NCBI RefSeq assembly: GCF_032062135.1
Contig: NC_092862.1
Location: 65,924,933-65,988,932, forward strand
Length of the DNA stretch: 64,000 bases
Direction: 5' to 3'
Origin: Pyxicephalus adspersus
Taxonomy: Eukaryota > Chordata > Amphibia > Anura > Pyxicephalidae
The translations under genes and the position numbers were made by a program. The notes under the pieces were generated by a model, which saw nothing but the letters and a program-made list of their open reading frames with translations, was not told the DNA's origin and did no database searches. This document shows, one piece after another, positions 1 to 12,882 of this stretch (position 1 is the first letter of the stretch; each line of letters starts with the position of its first letter).

Positions 1-488
1 CATAAGAATATTCGGTAAAGATTTTTAAAATGTACAACCAGAAAATGTATATTTTTGATGTTCTGGTTTGCTGGGGTTTGTCAGTTTAGTCTTCAGCAGT
101 CAGTTACTTAAGTCTGAGTGGTAGAAAACTATAAATATACTTTTAAAGTGTAACTTTATTAATACATTTTAATAATAATAAAAATAATGGCTTTTATGGC
201 CAGTAAGCATCCCACATCTACTGCACTGTATGTAAAAAATTTTATATAGCCCATCATTCTTTGGACTGCAGTGCTGGTACCATGAAATTAACTTTCTTAT
301 CTTATTTTGGATAGTCGTATTATGGGGAGGGTGAGCGAGCAAACCCTCATCTGCATTGGATTTTTTTTTAATATGCAGGCAAAGGAATGTTATTGGCTGA
401 TGCTGCAATAGTCTCTAAGGAACCAACCAAAGTAGACTGTATGCAATTTAAGTGCTCAAGCCTAGGAATCGGTGGGGGTGATAATATT

Positions 489-571
489 CAAGGTTTGCTG
501 GATCACCCAGGTTCACCATAGAAAGTATCTTCTCCAGCCGTGGAGAGCTTTAAAAAATCGGACCCACTGAC
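489..571. repeat. Fragment of palindromic MITE family A
   Basis: The segment from caaggtttgctggatcaccc through cttctccagccgtggagagc to the terminal ggacccactgac matches one arm of the palindromic repeat seen complete at 11840-12083 and 22420-22645. The opposite arm is missing or too diverged to recognise, so this is a partial copy. Family A is non-coding. Confidence 0.7.
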
Positions 572-2742
572 TGTAAAACACAAAAAAACAAAAAACATGC
601 CTACGTGTCATATAGTGTGAGGATCTATAGGAAAATATGGTTTGATTTCTATATTACAGAAACGCAATCAGCAATATATATATAGCTAAAACATTTGTGA
701 ATGTTACATACAACTCATCGCTACCTTTGGTCATTAAAAAATGACACGTGGTGGAGAAATGCCAAAGAAGAAGACATAGGGCAAAACATAGAAACTGATC
801 CCCAGGTAATGTCCCCTTGCAAAAACTTGAAGTGCCCAAACAATAATGGAATGATTTCATTTTTTTTTTGTGTTAAAGGAAACATTACATTATAGTATGA
901 AAGAAGCTAAAATAATTTCTGGGTCTCTCAAGTAACAACAGAGAAAGTTCAGTCACTGTAAGAAACAATCAAGCAAACAATCTGACATGGAAATCCTTCC
1001 TACGTTCTGTCACTTCCAAGAGTAATGACCTCAAGGAGTTTCAGAATGGATAATCTGTCTTCTTAAACCAGAACATTTTTTGACAGAAATGATCGCTAAA
1101 AGTATTGCTCTCTCATGGTAATAACCTGACTTTTCCTGAACATGTTTGTACAGCAGGGAATTAAGGAATGTAGACACAATAACAAAGTGAGCAATAAATA
1201 TGCAACTTGCTGGACATGCAGGGGTAGCCCTTAATGATTGAGTTTTATAGCAGACACTGATATTTATCAAGCAATATATTTCAAGGATTCACTTTCTACA
1301 CTTTAACAGCATGTTTCAAATGATCATTTTAAATGCCTGAAATGTTCAATTACCCTATCAAATTAATCTGCACTACATACACAGTTTAAATGCATTCATG
1401 GTATAGGTTTACCTGGTAAAGAATTTGTAATGCTGCCCAGGCAACAATGATATTTATACAACCCTGAAAGACCTCACAGAAAGACTTCTAGCCTGCATCT
1501 TCTCTACTGCAGCCATACAATACAGCTGAGTGACTGAAAAACAAGGGAGCAGCAGAAGACTGATAAGATCATACATTCTACTTTTGCACTCTTTGAATAT
1601 GTTTCTTCATCAGTACATTCAGAATACCCGATTTGCGTCTTGTGTTGCCCCTTTGTGTCCCAGTCTGCTTGCTGCTACGCAAAAAAAAAAAAAAAAACAG
1701 GAGGGTGTTGGCCAAGTCAGATACTTTGGCCCATTTGATTGCATAACATGTATACTGGGAGCTGCTTTTCTTTGGCGTTTTTTTTTTTATAGACCTGGAG
1801 TTTTCAACTGCATCTAAACCAAACAAAAACATTTATTATAATGCAGCCAACCAGTTATCTGTTAAGACTGCAGTATACTTCTCTCTCTTCTAGCAAAATT
1901 TTCCACAGCCCTAACACTTTGTTAACATTTTATCTAGCACTGATGAGCGTACAGGACAACACCAGATTTCTGGCATGACCAACAGGTAACTTTTGTGGCA
2001 CTTTTTGAACAAATATAATACATTCTTACAATGGTATATCAAAAAACAAAACGAAAATAAAAAGGTGAAATTCAAAGGTTGGGTTACATATATTTTAAAT
2101 TAAAAAAAATAGTAAAATTTAGTTTTACACAAACAGAGCCAAAAAATGTCAAATGTTAATAGTGAAGGTATAAGTGAAAGCCAATGTTATTACTTTTACT
2201 ACTACTATTACTACTCACAAAAAGGATTATGAACAGCAGTGAAAAGAATAATGTTCTAACCTACCATAGGGATTTTTCAGAATTAAATGTAAAAACATAC
2301 AATACAATCTTCCATAAATAATAGCTACTTGATAATTATTTGGGTAAAAATGAAGTCATTTTGCATAGATGAAAATCAAAGCTTTTCAGTGGCAGATAAG
2401 TGTGAATATTGCAGGGTTTTCTAAGCATACTCTGCAGCACAGAATAAAGCACAGTACACAATGCTCACTTTGCTATAGAGACCTCTTTAGTATGAGAGAA
2501 CTATCCATACAGAATATAAATGTTAGACAACTACTTTGCTTTACCACCATGCAGTAAAGAAACATTGCAATAATTTGAGTTAAAGTGTGCCCTGTTTATG
2601 AGAGTTGCCCCACTGAGAGCAGATGGAATGTTACACAGGAATTAATTTTATTGCCTGCAATGTTGAAATCCCCAAGAATGGGAGCTGTTAAGTAACAAGA
2701 AAGGTAGTGAGCATGCCATACAAAGTTATTAATGAACTGTGT

Positions 2743-2744
<2 letters not shown>

Positions 2745-2778
<34 letters not shown>
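2745..2778. repeat. (AT)n microsatellite
   Basis: An uninterrupted AT dinucleotide run of about 17 units inside the intron, followed by acacagtatatat. It is likely length-polymorphic. Confidence 0.95.
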
Positions 2779-2783
<5 letters not shown>

Positions 2784-3250
2784 TATATATAAGTAAATAT
2801 AAATCTATAGAGTTTGTGAGAGTGGGACTACAACTGTTACAAATATTTCAAATGGGAAGATGGTAATATTTTTACACCACCTCGCTATACTGTAAATGGG
2901 TTTTTAATCATTCTTTAATAACTCTAGGACGCTGTGTTGTCACAGAGTTGTCACCCAAAGCCCCAGCATTACCCACTACTTAAGAGTCCCTACAATGTAA
3001 TTCTCTTGCTTATACCGATTAGCTCATTGTGCTAAAGTGCCCTGTAATAGTCCTGGATCTGCTATGCAAAGTTTGCAAGGTGTTCCTATACTGTTTTTTA
3101 CTCCGATTCTGGTTCTTAGACTGGATTAAAAAATATATTTTAATGACAAATTAATATTGAGAAAAAACGGTAATATTGTGTGCATTTCATATCAATATAC
3201 AGTTCATATGTATACCTTAGAGTCAGCATCAGTGGCTCCTATGTTTCTGA

Positions 3251-3307
3251 TTTTTTTTTTTTTTTTTTTAAAGTCAACACCCTCTATAAAAAAAAAATAA
3301 AAAAAAA
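3251..3307. repeat. Poly(T) tract and following A-rich simple sequence
   Basis: A run of 19 T (3251-3269) is followed after about 16 bases by an A-rich tract with runs of 7-9 A. This is simple sequence just left of the repeat-like block at 3309. It may be an old poly(A)-type tail, but no element body can be assigned to it. Confidence 0.5.
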
Positions 3308-3308
3308 G

Positions 3309-3700
3309 GTGAAACAACTTCCCTTTCTGTCTTGACAGACCAGGTGCACAGAGCCTCCCAGAATACCTATGTTAGGCATCCTGGTAGGCTCCTGGCTGCT
3401 CCTTCTGCGCATGTCTGATATCAGGCATTTTCCTGCACTGAGGGGTAAAAGATGCTGATCTCACTCATGTGCTGTGAGATCAGCACTCTTTTTTCCATTT
3501 TACAGTGGGCTACATCACCTGATCTTGTGCCTATGCAGGTCGAGATTGAGTGACGTAGGCAGCAGAAGGAAGGAGACGACTGACGTTGTCAGTGCCCGAT
3601 GCTTTCTTCGTGCCAGGATAAAGAAGAATTCCAGAATGGAGCAGGACCCAATCGAGAAAAGGTCCAGCGCAATTCCTCCAAAAACAAAGACAGTCATGGC
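3309..3700. repeat. Unclassified interspersed-repeat-like block with internal inverted repeat
   Basis: This stretch is less AT-rich than its surroundings and contains an exact 11-bp inverted repeat, gctgatctcac (3454-3464) and gtgagatcagc (3474-3484). Further on, ctacatcacctgatct and agattgagtgacgtag form imperfect arms. The style resembles short palindromic DNA elements of frogs, but I see no clear termini or target duplication. Short reading frames through it on both strands have no recognisable product. Confidence 0.35.
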
Positions 3701-5580
3701 AGAATCATGAAAAGAATAAAATAAAGAGTTAAGTATGATTCAGTGGGAGCCATGCATCTTGGGGTATTTCCCTAAAATAAAATAAAAATGTTAACATACC
3801 ATTGACCATTGACTGACCATTTCAGTTTCATCCAAACTGGTTGGTATTAAAACACAAAAGTTGCAGCTGATCTCCAGGAAAAATTAAACCCACCATGAAA
3901 TGTGTAGCATAGATATTTCCTAATGGTTTTGCAGTGAACCTCTCAGGATATAGAAGAGGAGTCTGCAGCAGTAATGTCAGTGTAAGGGAACTGTATGGGA
4001 CTGTCCATTATGGGCACATCCACAGTGCTGGATTAGTAGTTCCTAGTTCCCCACAATGAAAACAGTTGATGAGAGTGAAGGGAGGGGGTTAATATTTGCC
4101 TGAAGATGGCCTCTATATTTTATTTGGATGCAGGAAAAAAACATACACTTCTTTTATGTAAAATGTCAGAAAGCCATTACTTTACATAACAATTTGGCTT
4201 TGCAAAAAGGATGGCGTGGCCTTCAGAACAAGCTGGAGATAATAATCTGAGAAATTTTTTCACTTTAGTTTCTTTCGCTTCTTTACTCTGCATACCACAA
4301 TGCTAGATGAAAAAGTCATGTGTAGGTCAAACTGTTGCCTGGGGTAAAACCTAAACATTTTTTTCTATGAAGAATACATTTTCCCCTCCTGCAAAACTTG
4401 CCTAGGTTTACCTTATCTCAGTCAGATTCTCAGAGATCATATTTTTTCCGATCTGCCTCAATCTTTTTAAACTGATGATACTTTGTTTAAAAGACACAGC
4501 TCTACTCAAAGGACAGTAACATATTGAAATGGTTACACGCAGCAAACACACTGACACACTAAGCAATGTGAGAAAAGAACATTCCCAAACTGCAGTCTAC
4601 AGAATCCAAAAGCTTGACAATTTTATTGATTAAAAGTGGACAGTGCCAAAACCTAGTATAGCCACACCCCAACATTTTTCACCCCTTTGTTGGAGCTTAT
4701 TTATAGTGCGACCCAAGCAGTAAAATAAATTGTTGCCCATGATCAGCCATGGGAATACATCAATTTTATAGCCTTATGGGTTTTTTTCCTAATGTAATTT
4801 ATTCCTGTCACAAACCTGGACAATTCAAAATGAAAAAGGATACAAACCAAAGTAGTCTGTTGTGAAAACTGCATGTCAAATGAATAAGAAATGCAAATAT
4901 AACAGTTGCTGCAAATAAAACTTTTTTACAATTTTACAATGTACAGTTGTGCTTTGATCCGCCTTTCCAATGGGCAGTAAATTCAAGGAGCAATAGAAAG
5001 GATTAGAAGGCCAATATCATATGGAAGCTACCAATGTTGAACTCATTATATAGAATTCTAATTGCCTGGGTGTAAAGAAGAATATTTTTTGGACCTGCTG
5101 GAAGACTTCAAAGGGCCAATACTTCTTGACAACAATTGCCTACATGTGATTTAAGAAGATAAATCATGGGAATTGTGAGATCTAGCATATCTAGGCTGTT
5201 TATGTTCTACTGATTCTGCAGATTAAGAACTTAAAGATGTCCCCAGTGACTTGAAGAGGAGGAGGGAAAACAACACAAGCATGCTGCATATATGAACTCT
5301 TCTGTGTCCCAGTGGCTGTTCAATGAGGTGAATCCTAAAACAATACATGTTTACACAGAGAATGTTGTTTTCTAAAATTGCACTGGGATTTGTTTAGGGA
5401 TTCAGCCTACATTTAAACATTGTACACTTAAGGAACACCAATATTCACTTTGAAACTGGTCCTTAGACAAAAACCTTATCCAGCAAATGTTCTTTCCAAC
5501 CTTTGAAACAAACTTTTGTGAATGTTAAGCTAAAATGTTTTTATTTCTAGTTTTTGATAAAGTGGGGACAGTTTACAACT

Positions 5581-5631
5581 ATCTAATGGAACCCCAGATA
5601 GTTCTTACAACTATCTGGGGTTCCATTAGAT
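5581..5631. repeat. Perfect 23-bp inverted repeat with 5-nt loop
   Basis: The left arm at 5581-5603 (starting atctaatggaaccccag) and the right arm at 5609-5631 are exact reverse complements over 23 nt, with cttac as the loop. The 12-mer ttacaactatct occurs both just before the left arm (5572-5583) and across the loop/right arm (5605-5616). A direct repeat overlapping an inverted repeat suggests a recent template-switch or fold-back event rather than an old element. No target duplication was recognised. Confidence 0.9.
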
Positions 5632-5632
5632 T

Positions 5633-5830
5633 TAAACTTTCTGTCCTGGTAACACCATTTTCACTTAAGGGAAGTGATAGAAAATTTTGCTACAGACACA
5701 AAGACAGAAATAAAAACCTGGCAGGAGTTCTCACCTTAAAAAAATGCATTTTTATTGCTTTAGCTGTTGAAAAAAAAAAACTTTCTGTCCTGTCTGGTAA
5801 AAACCTGGCAGCAGGACAGAATGTATGGGT
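5633..5830. repeat. Repeat-like block with duplicated modules
   Basis: The module actttctgtcctg occurs near 5635 and again near 5780. The module taaaaacctggcag occurs near 5711 and again near 5797. The end of the block can fold on itself (ctgtcctg with caggacag). This suggests a short rearranged interspersed repeat. No terminal repeats or coding content are clear, and the family is not identified. Confidence 0.35.
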
Positions 5831-8800
5831 GAAAAAGATTGTGGCTATACATACAATTTAAGGAATGTTTTACTGTAAAATCCTTTCAATCACAGAAATA
5901 TGACAATGAATCAGTGCAACCTACCTAGTAGCCTACCTTTCTGCAATCACAATCCAGTTGAAAAAAAAAATAAAGCTGCCATGTATGTAGCTAGTATTAG
6001 GTTATATTGATAAGAACTACTAAAACCAAAGATTTATAGGTTGTTCTGACCCCTGTGTGACACTAGCTACAAAAGGACCATGGTAGGAAAGGGATGATGT
6101 TAGCCACAGAACTTTAGTCACATTTGTGTAGTTAGAACTCTTTTACATGTAGTTTTCAAATATGTTTAGCACTTCTGTTGAGTGTTTTTAATTCTTAGCT
6201 TATATCATTTTGTATTTTTACTAGACTGAATATTTAAAATATTATTTTTTGGAAACCAAAAAATCAAGTTGCTGACCCTGAAGTAGCCATTTTTTACTTT
6301 TCCTGCACAGTTTGGGTGATAAATTACCATTAGCATTTAGTCTGATAAACACAGAATCTCAGTAATTGATGCATGGTAGTGTGTGAAAGCCAGGCTCTTA
6401 AATGTCAATCAGCAGCTAAAAATTGCTGTCTGCCTCTAAGCAACGTACACAATAATTGATAGTTTTTAGGTAGTATGACAACTTTATCTAACTGTATAAA
6501 ATTGTTCTTTTCCCTCCCCTCAGGCATCTGTCTTGCTTCTTCTTGTTTTTACACTAGACTGGCCTATGCCCTATGAAAAATTTCTAGAACACACTCCCAT
6601 TATCCACTCATGCAGTACTTGAGTATGTGCTTAGGTGTATATGTAATAGCACAGTTATTCACCATACCATTAGCCCTATAGCACACACTTGTGTGTCTAA
6701 TAAAAAAGGCAGGCAGAGAAAACATCATAGGTAACAGACGTAACAGTGACCAACTGGGAAATTCTCACCCTAGATATGAATAGGATTTTCCTTATTTTGT
6801 AATCCTCTGAATACCATTCATGCCAAATAGAAAGAAAATGTATTTTAAGTTTATTATCTACATGTATGATTTTAGATAAAAGTTTACGGCTGTATGGATT
6901 TGATGATTGGGAAGGTAAAAGAAGGTTTTTTGTTTTTTTTAAACATGTAAGAAGCTAGACATGAGATTGATTAACAATACATGGTTACATATCAAAGTCA
7001 CAGAGACCTGTTAAATGTACATGTGAAAATAAAAGATTGTACAGAAGTAATGGTAGAAATACCTGTAAAGCATTTTACATGTTAGAAATGTTTTTTCAAA
7101 ATCACAATAATTATTGTGTATTTTTGATTGGTAGTTTATCCACCCTGGGGTCTAACAATATACTCTGCAAGATGTGAATGGGAAATAGGTAGGAGTTGAG
7201 GGAGAGGTGGGGTCCATCACAGGTAGTAAAATGATTATGGGGAAGCTTTTTCTATCACAAAGCAAGCAAGGTCTTTCCACCTCTATCACTCTAAACAGAG
7301 ATGAAATAGGGGATACTGGGGACATGGTTACCAAATCTTGAGGAATTAGTTATGGCTAGAATTTAAAATCTTTTACATTCCTTCAGTATTTTTGTTGATT
7401 ATACTGTTGTTGATACAGTATTTCACCTCCAAAAATTGAATTGTCATCTTGACTGGTGAACATTTACATATATAATATAATTTTTTCTAACGCTTTGAAA
7501 ACATGTTAGAAGAATGGTAAAATGTATGCAGATCCTGGCCCACAAGAACTGTACTGGGACACTTTTAATATAGAGGATAGAGAAGGAGCAAAGTAATCAA
7601 CCAGTTATTCATAAGTGAATAAGCAATCCCAAAAACCCTTTTAGGATAGGAAACTGTTAAAAGGAATCTACTACTTTGTTTTATCTCTGACAGGGTCTCC
7701 AGGTTGATTTTTTTTAAGGGTGGAATGACCCTTTCACCAATGGAGGAGTTTATTACCTACCCACACTGAGTATTGTACACAAGATATCTGTATCTCTGGC
7801 TTAGGTTTAGAGTCTCTAAGTACTAAAGGATATGCCAAGGTCCTCCTTTCACAATTTGTGGTAACTTAGGATGAGACACAAAATACTGTAATTTTGGAAG
7901 GTTTGCTTCTGTGGTATTTAGAAATATTTTGGGTATTCATCTATACCTTCATCTATTAACCTTCAAATTGTAACCAATCTTTCCATATTTGGTATATGTG
8001 GGTATTTCCCACTAATCATTGATTTTCTGGGTTTTGGATTAATGAGCCTGCTATTCACTTACCATTCTGCTTCCTAGGAGCTTTAATTGCCTCATGTAGT
8101 TTTAAAAAGCGACATACCAAAAGCTGACACACTTCTTTTATGACAAAATGCTAATTGCCAGTAAACATGACACATCTTCTGCAACAGTTTTTCATTGTAC
8201 TTTACCTGATACACATTCAAACCGCTATATTATTCATTGCAAGGGAGAAGAAATATTTATTAGTATGTGATCACCATCTTTAGTAGGCATATTTTTGAAG
8301 CTCTGAATAAAGTATACCCTTGGTATTTTTGTTACTCAAAGTCTCCAACTTCTTTCATGAGTTTGTAACTGAAAAGGGTTTCCATGTCCATTTCCAATGT
8401 GCCAACCAAATATTGTGCACCATAAGTGCAAACATACAAAGCCAAATATTCTGCCCTACATCACTGTTAAAAGCACCTCTTCATTGAAAGAAGAGGAAGA
8501 GAAGTGCAATTGAAATTCTGTCTTTAGCAGCCAACATATTCAGTAGAAAAGATGTTAATACGTAGGGGAGATAAATCAGGCAGATGAATGGATGTGACTT
8601 ATCTGTAATACATCTATTTTTATAGCTTTTATAATGTGGTGTGAACATACTTTCTACTAAGCAGATAATGAAGTTGTATTTATGTACTTATTTTGTACAA
8701 AACATTACACTGGGAACATGTACATGTATGCACTATAGGAATGTAAATGCATGACTGTCACAATATTGCTAGTTTCAGTGGGTAAAAATGCATGGAGTTC

Positions 8801-9765
8801 CGAGAAAGTAAGGCTGAAGAAAGATTTTCTGGAAATGATGGTGATGGAATATGTTATATGTACAACAGGATTACTTGTAGGAGAAATCCCAGTTGAGGGA
8901 AGCCACATCAAGACTGCTTCTTTTGGCAATAATTTTCACATTTACGATCAACAAAGAACTTTTTCTTTCCTAAGAACAACTAATCTGTCTTATTAGCCGT
9001 TATAAAGCATGTGCTACTGCCCAATATTATCTGCATACAGCACATAAACAAAACACCACATTATTAGGTTTTCTGAACTTAACAGGGATAAACGCTGTGC
9101 AAAATAAATATTGCATTTATCATTTTTTAAAACTTACTATGTATTCAGATCAACTAATAAACTTCCTGCAAGCTCAATGAAAAAGCTTTAAAGAAATTCA
9201 TACTCAACTGGAATCCCTACAACCAACAATGCTGTGCTCTTGGTTAGACAGGGCATAGTGTGGGTTGTGGAAGTCTGGAAGCTGTGGAAGAAACTGCTAT
9301 GCAACAATGCGAATGACAACCTGCTTCATCAATGTAATTTTTTTGGCCCGCTTTCTGTTTCAAGCACTTGCTGTTTGATTTTGCTTACTAGTAATCAAGC
9401 AGGTAGCACTAGTTCAGATGCTTCCTGTATTAGTGGTCTGTTTCTTTAAAACTATTTGTTAAGTTATCGTAATATATGTTTGTTGGTCAATCATAAAATA
9501 AAGCAGTTTGTTGTTATGACCTAGAAAAATCACATCACATAGCAGATGAATACAAAAACACACAAACTACCTAGCTATGCTAGTTAGCTAAAATTAAGGG
9601 TCCATGTGTTTTTTTTCCTATGGTTATGTTAAATAAAAAAAAAATTAGTAAGATAATTAGTTCATTACTGTCCACACCTTTATATAATAAAAATGTCATA
9701 TCATCCATCACATGATGTCTTCATACATTCTAAGTATGTTGCTAAGTAGGGAACATAAAGACCAA

Positions 9766-10476
9766 TGAGCACCCCAAAAAAGTCAGAAATGAAGTGGTAG
9801 AAAAGTATAGACCAATGTTAGGGTAAAAATATCACAAGCTTTCAATATCTTATGGAGAATCATTACATCCAAAATGGAGGGAATATGGGACCACTACAAA
9901 CCTGGCAAGAGAAGGCCAATCACAAAAAACAAACTCAAGGCAAAGTGGGCAATATTTAGAGACTAAAAAACAACAAAGACACCAAAGATAAGACTGAAGG
10001 TGCTTCAGATATCCAATATACAGTTTTAAGCTGTATATTTCACATCAAAGATTTATGGAATAGAGGCCAGAAAAATATCATCGCTTAAAAGAAAAAAATA
10101 GAAAACACATTTGTAGTTTGCCCGGTAGCAACAGAAGAAGGTTCTTTGGTCAGATGGACAAAGAAAACACTTCCCATCACCCCAAGAACACCACTCACAC
10201 AATGAAATATGGTGTTTATTCTGTCTATTAATTCATGGACAAATATGCCACTTAAAAAAAATATACTGCTGGAAGTATTATGCTGTGAGGATGTTTTTTG
10301 TTGGCATGGGCAAAGCTAAACAAAAAAGAGACGTGCCTGGCATTTAAGACAAGTCAATTTCTGAGGAAAACTTGCTTTTGCTTGTCATAGACTCTGGATG
10401 ATGTTTCACTTTCCATCAGGACAATTACTCTAAACATGCTGATAAAACTACACTGGAGTGGTTCATAGAACACAAT
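9766..10476 (+). pseudogene. Tc1-like transposase pseudogene (part before the MITE insertion)
   Basis: Frames shift several times, and the reading frame carries multiple stops. Recognisable pieces are KYRP near the N-terminal DNA-binding region and QDNYSKHADKTTLEWF near the catalytic DDE core. The mobile-element insertion at 10477 cuts it immediately after this core block. It is not expected to make protein. Confidence 0.65.
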
Positions 10477-10619
10477 CAGGGCTGCCATAAGGGAGGGAGA
10501 CAAAGGGTATTTCTGTACTGAGCCACGTTCAAAAAGAGCAATTCAACATTTAGACAAAGCAGGGGGGACCCTAAAAGCTTGCCTATTATGGGGCCCAGAA
10601 ATTTCTGATGGTGGTCCTA
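10477..10619. mobile_element. hAT-like MITE nested in Tc1-like copy 1
   Basis: This is a 143-bp insertion starting cagggctgccat and ending atggtggtccta, with imperfect inverted ends (about CAGGGCTGCCATC against TAGGACCACCATC). It is flanked by aacacaat (10469-10476) and gacacaat (10620-10627), an 8-bp target duplication with one mismatch, as expected for the hAT superfamily. It has no coding capacity. It inserted after the Tc1 copy, so it is younger than that element. Confidence 0.7.
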
Positions 10620-10857
10620 GACACAATTAAACATCTTGTCAAAACCCAATTTCTCACAAATATTGTTTGTGTCACAATAAATAAAAATTTTATTCTACCT
10701 TCATAGTAGTAGGCATGCTGTGAATATCAAAAGGTGCTAGGTCCCTACATTTCCATTTTAATCCCAGGTTGTAATGCAAAACATATGGCAAATACTAATG
10801 GCGTGGAGATGAAAAATATTTATGCATAGCACTGTTTACACAGCACTGTATACACAC

Positions 10858-10886
10858 AATATATATATAATATATATATATATATA
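10858..10886. repeat. Interrupted (AT)n microsatellite
   Basis: An AT dinucleotide tract with one interruption (ataatat), flanked by short AC runs on both sides. It lies about 50 bp right of the decayed Tc1-like copy. Confidence 0.9.
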
Positions 10887-11839
10887 CACACGGATAAGCA
10901 TATTTATTTCTAATTACTCCAAAGCTTGCTAGCATCTTTTTCAAATACAGTGAGAGATTTATTCAACAGATATTCAAACAGCCACAAAATATTTAATGTG
11001 CAAGGAGGGTAAGCCTGTGTGAGTCTGGCACCAAATTTTATGAGGCTAAAGATGGGTCATGTACTATTAGTACTGAAGGGAGTGGAAGCATTCCGCCTGG
11101 CCAAGAACACACAGGAGTTCACTTTGTTCTGTGTTCTAAAAGATTACTTCATATTTAAACAATGAAAAATATGTATAGCCATGTTCTCTTGATCAAACAT
11201 ATAAGGGACCTTGCATCTGGCATATGACACTTACTTCACCAATTTTTTGGAACTGCAAAATCCCTAACCACTGGGGTATTGATTTACCGCCATCCTTTGA
11301 TACTTGTTAAGTATCATGGCTATGCTTAACCAGAGATTAATTTAACCAAAACAATCTAATAGTTTGTTATACTTCTAGGCAATTGTAGAAGCAAATAAAC
11401 AGATCTAAATACTCTTTTAATTAAATTTATTTCCCAGTAATCCTAAACTCCTGGGCAGAGTTCACAAGTTCAGACACTCACGTCCACTCTGACCTGTTGT
11501 GCCTTTTCCAACCTCTGCTATTTTTCTAGATTTAATCAAATGTAATTAAAAAGGCAAATAAATAACACAAACTGCCGCCATCAAAAAACTAGTATAGTTC
11601 TCTTTTCAGGTCTTTACCACAAATACTTGAATACATCTGAAATTTCAAAGAAGGGTTTCTAATAAAATAATGTGTGCTATTGCCAAACTATTAAAAAAAA
11701 CGAAATTACTGAAAGATATTGGTTGTCATTGTTCCTTCTTGAAATGCTAGTTGGCTGGCTGTGTGTAGCCTTTAAATCAGTGACCTGGGAAACAGTCAAC
11801 TAGCAAAATCATCCAATTTGTTTATATGTTACCTACTCA

Positions 11840-12083
11840 GTCAGTGGGCCTGATTTATGAAATCTCTCCAAGGTTGAAATCTTGAAATCTCTCCACTTTT
11901 GTCAGTGAAGCTGAGTGATCCAGCAAACCTGGAATAGACCTGGTCCACAATTGAAAACATTTGCTAACAACTAGCAAGTGACTTTTAGGAAATCCATTCC
12001 AGGTTTGTTAGATCACCCAGCTTCACTGTGGAAAGTGTGTCCTCTCCAGCCTTTGAGAGCTTTAATAAAACAGGCCCACTGAC
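11840..12083. mobile_element. Palindromic MITE family A, complete copy
   Basis: This 244-bp element has terminal inverted repeats: gtcagtgggcctgatttat at the left and ataaaacaggcccactgac at the right, one mismatch over 19 nt. The two halves are near-palindromic along the whole length, with gtgatccagcaaacctgga opposing ccaggtttgttagatcaccc. Near the left end, tgaaatctctcca is duplicated in tandem. It is non-coding. Superfamily is uncertain. A second full copy lies at 22420-22645. Confidence 0.8.
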
Positions 12084-12439
12084 TCCAAGCATTTAGCAGG
12101 AGATGAAAGGGCTTAAGTATGCTAGCTTGCTACAGCTTCTAAGGAACTCTGTGAGAGATTGTACAGTGAAATTAGAATAAGCTATCTGAATAAAGGAGAA
12201 CAGCCTGACAGCTGTGCAGGGCTATAGACTAAGGCTAGAGTTTAACTCTGAGGGAACTTGTCACAACAGAAATGTGTTACCTACTATTGTTTTTTTTTAA
12301 GGTGGTAATGCTAGGGTTACCCTTTCTTTTTTGCTCTGCTCTGTTCTGGAACAAATGTATATATTAACATGCATATTCCAAGCCAATGGCTCTGCACTGA
12401 GGCGAGGCAAGGAAGCAGTGCATTCGTGTGCCATTTACA

Positions 12440-12512
12440 ATAAAGGTTTTTGTAATACTACTATTATTAAACAGGACTTATATAGCACCAACATATTAAA
12501 CAGCGTTGTACA
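12440..12512 (-). repeat. SINE/LINE-tail repeat, left part (split by TTAA element)
   Basis: Read on the minus strand, this is the 3' tail of an interspersed repeat: gtacaacgctgtttaatatg, ttggtgctatataagtcctg, then an AT trinucleotide tail. The same tail recurs at about 27856, 48760 and 52985. The copy is interrupted at the TTAA at 12513 and resumes at 13439, which dates the insertion as later. Confidence 0.75.
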
Positions 12513-12882
12513 TTAACCACCTGGGCGTTACACTGATGTCTAGATTTCTGTACCAAAAGCGTTACAGGTTTTCATGAAATTTTTTTTTTTTAAATTGTAG
12601 ACCTGTAACTTACAGAAATATGTCCGAATAGGGGTCTAGTAGATATAATGAATAGAAAAAATGTTTGAAACACACAATCATGTAAAAAAAAAATTACTTT
12701 TAATAAAATTAAAGGAAAAACACAAAATTCAGCTTAAACAAGAATACATAAACAAATGAAAAATACTGAAAATGCGATAATTCGGTATAATGTACAGTAA
12801 TATATTTTTCTAAAACACCTCCCTAGTGTCCAACGTCACATACCTATAGACAAAACCACATAAATATATTTTCTATTATTTT

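Larger units (their letters stand above)
9742..10805 (+). mobile_element. Decayed Tc1/mariner-like DNA transposon (copy 1), interrupted by a MITE
   Basis: The segment follows the order of a Tc1-like transposase gene. Near 9766 it resembles the N-terminal helix-turn-helix coding region. Near 9886-9925 it has the equivalent of the 'gggaccactacaaacctggc' block. At about 10420-10465 an in-frame stretch reads QDNYSKHADKTTLEWF, corresponding to the second catalytic Asp region. The right side (about 10640-10800) resembles the 3' flank and inner TIR of fish and frog Tc1 elements, including tttaatcccaggttgtaatg. The left TIR is not recognisable. Many stops and frameshifts make it dead. A hAT-like MITE sits at 10477-10619. 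Identification is from recalled family patterns. Confidence 0.75.

Noticed and set aside
7152..7334. 60-codon minus-strand frame, considered as a retroelement fragment
   Set aside because: No reverse transcriptase, integrase or capsid motif is visible on either strand.
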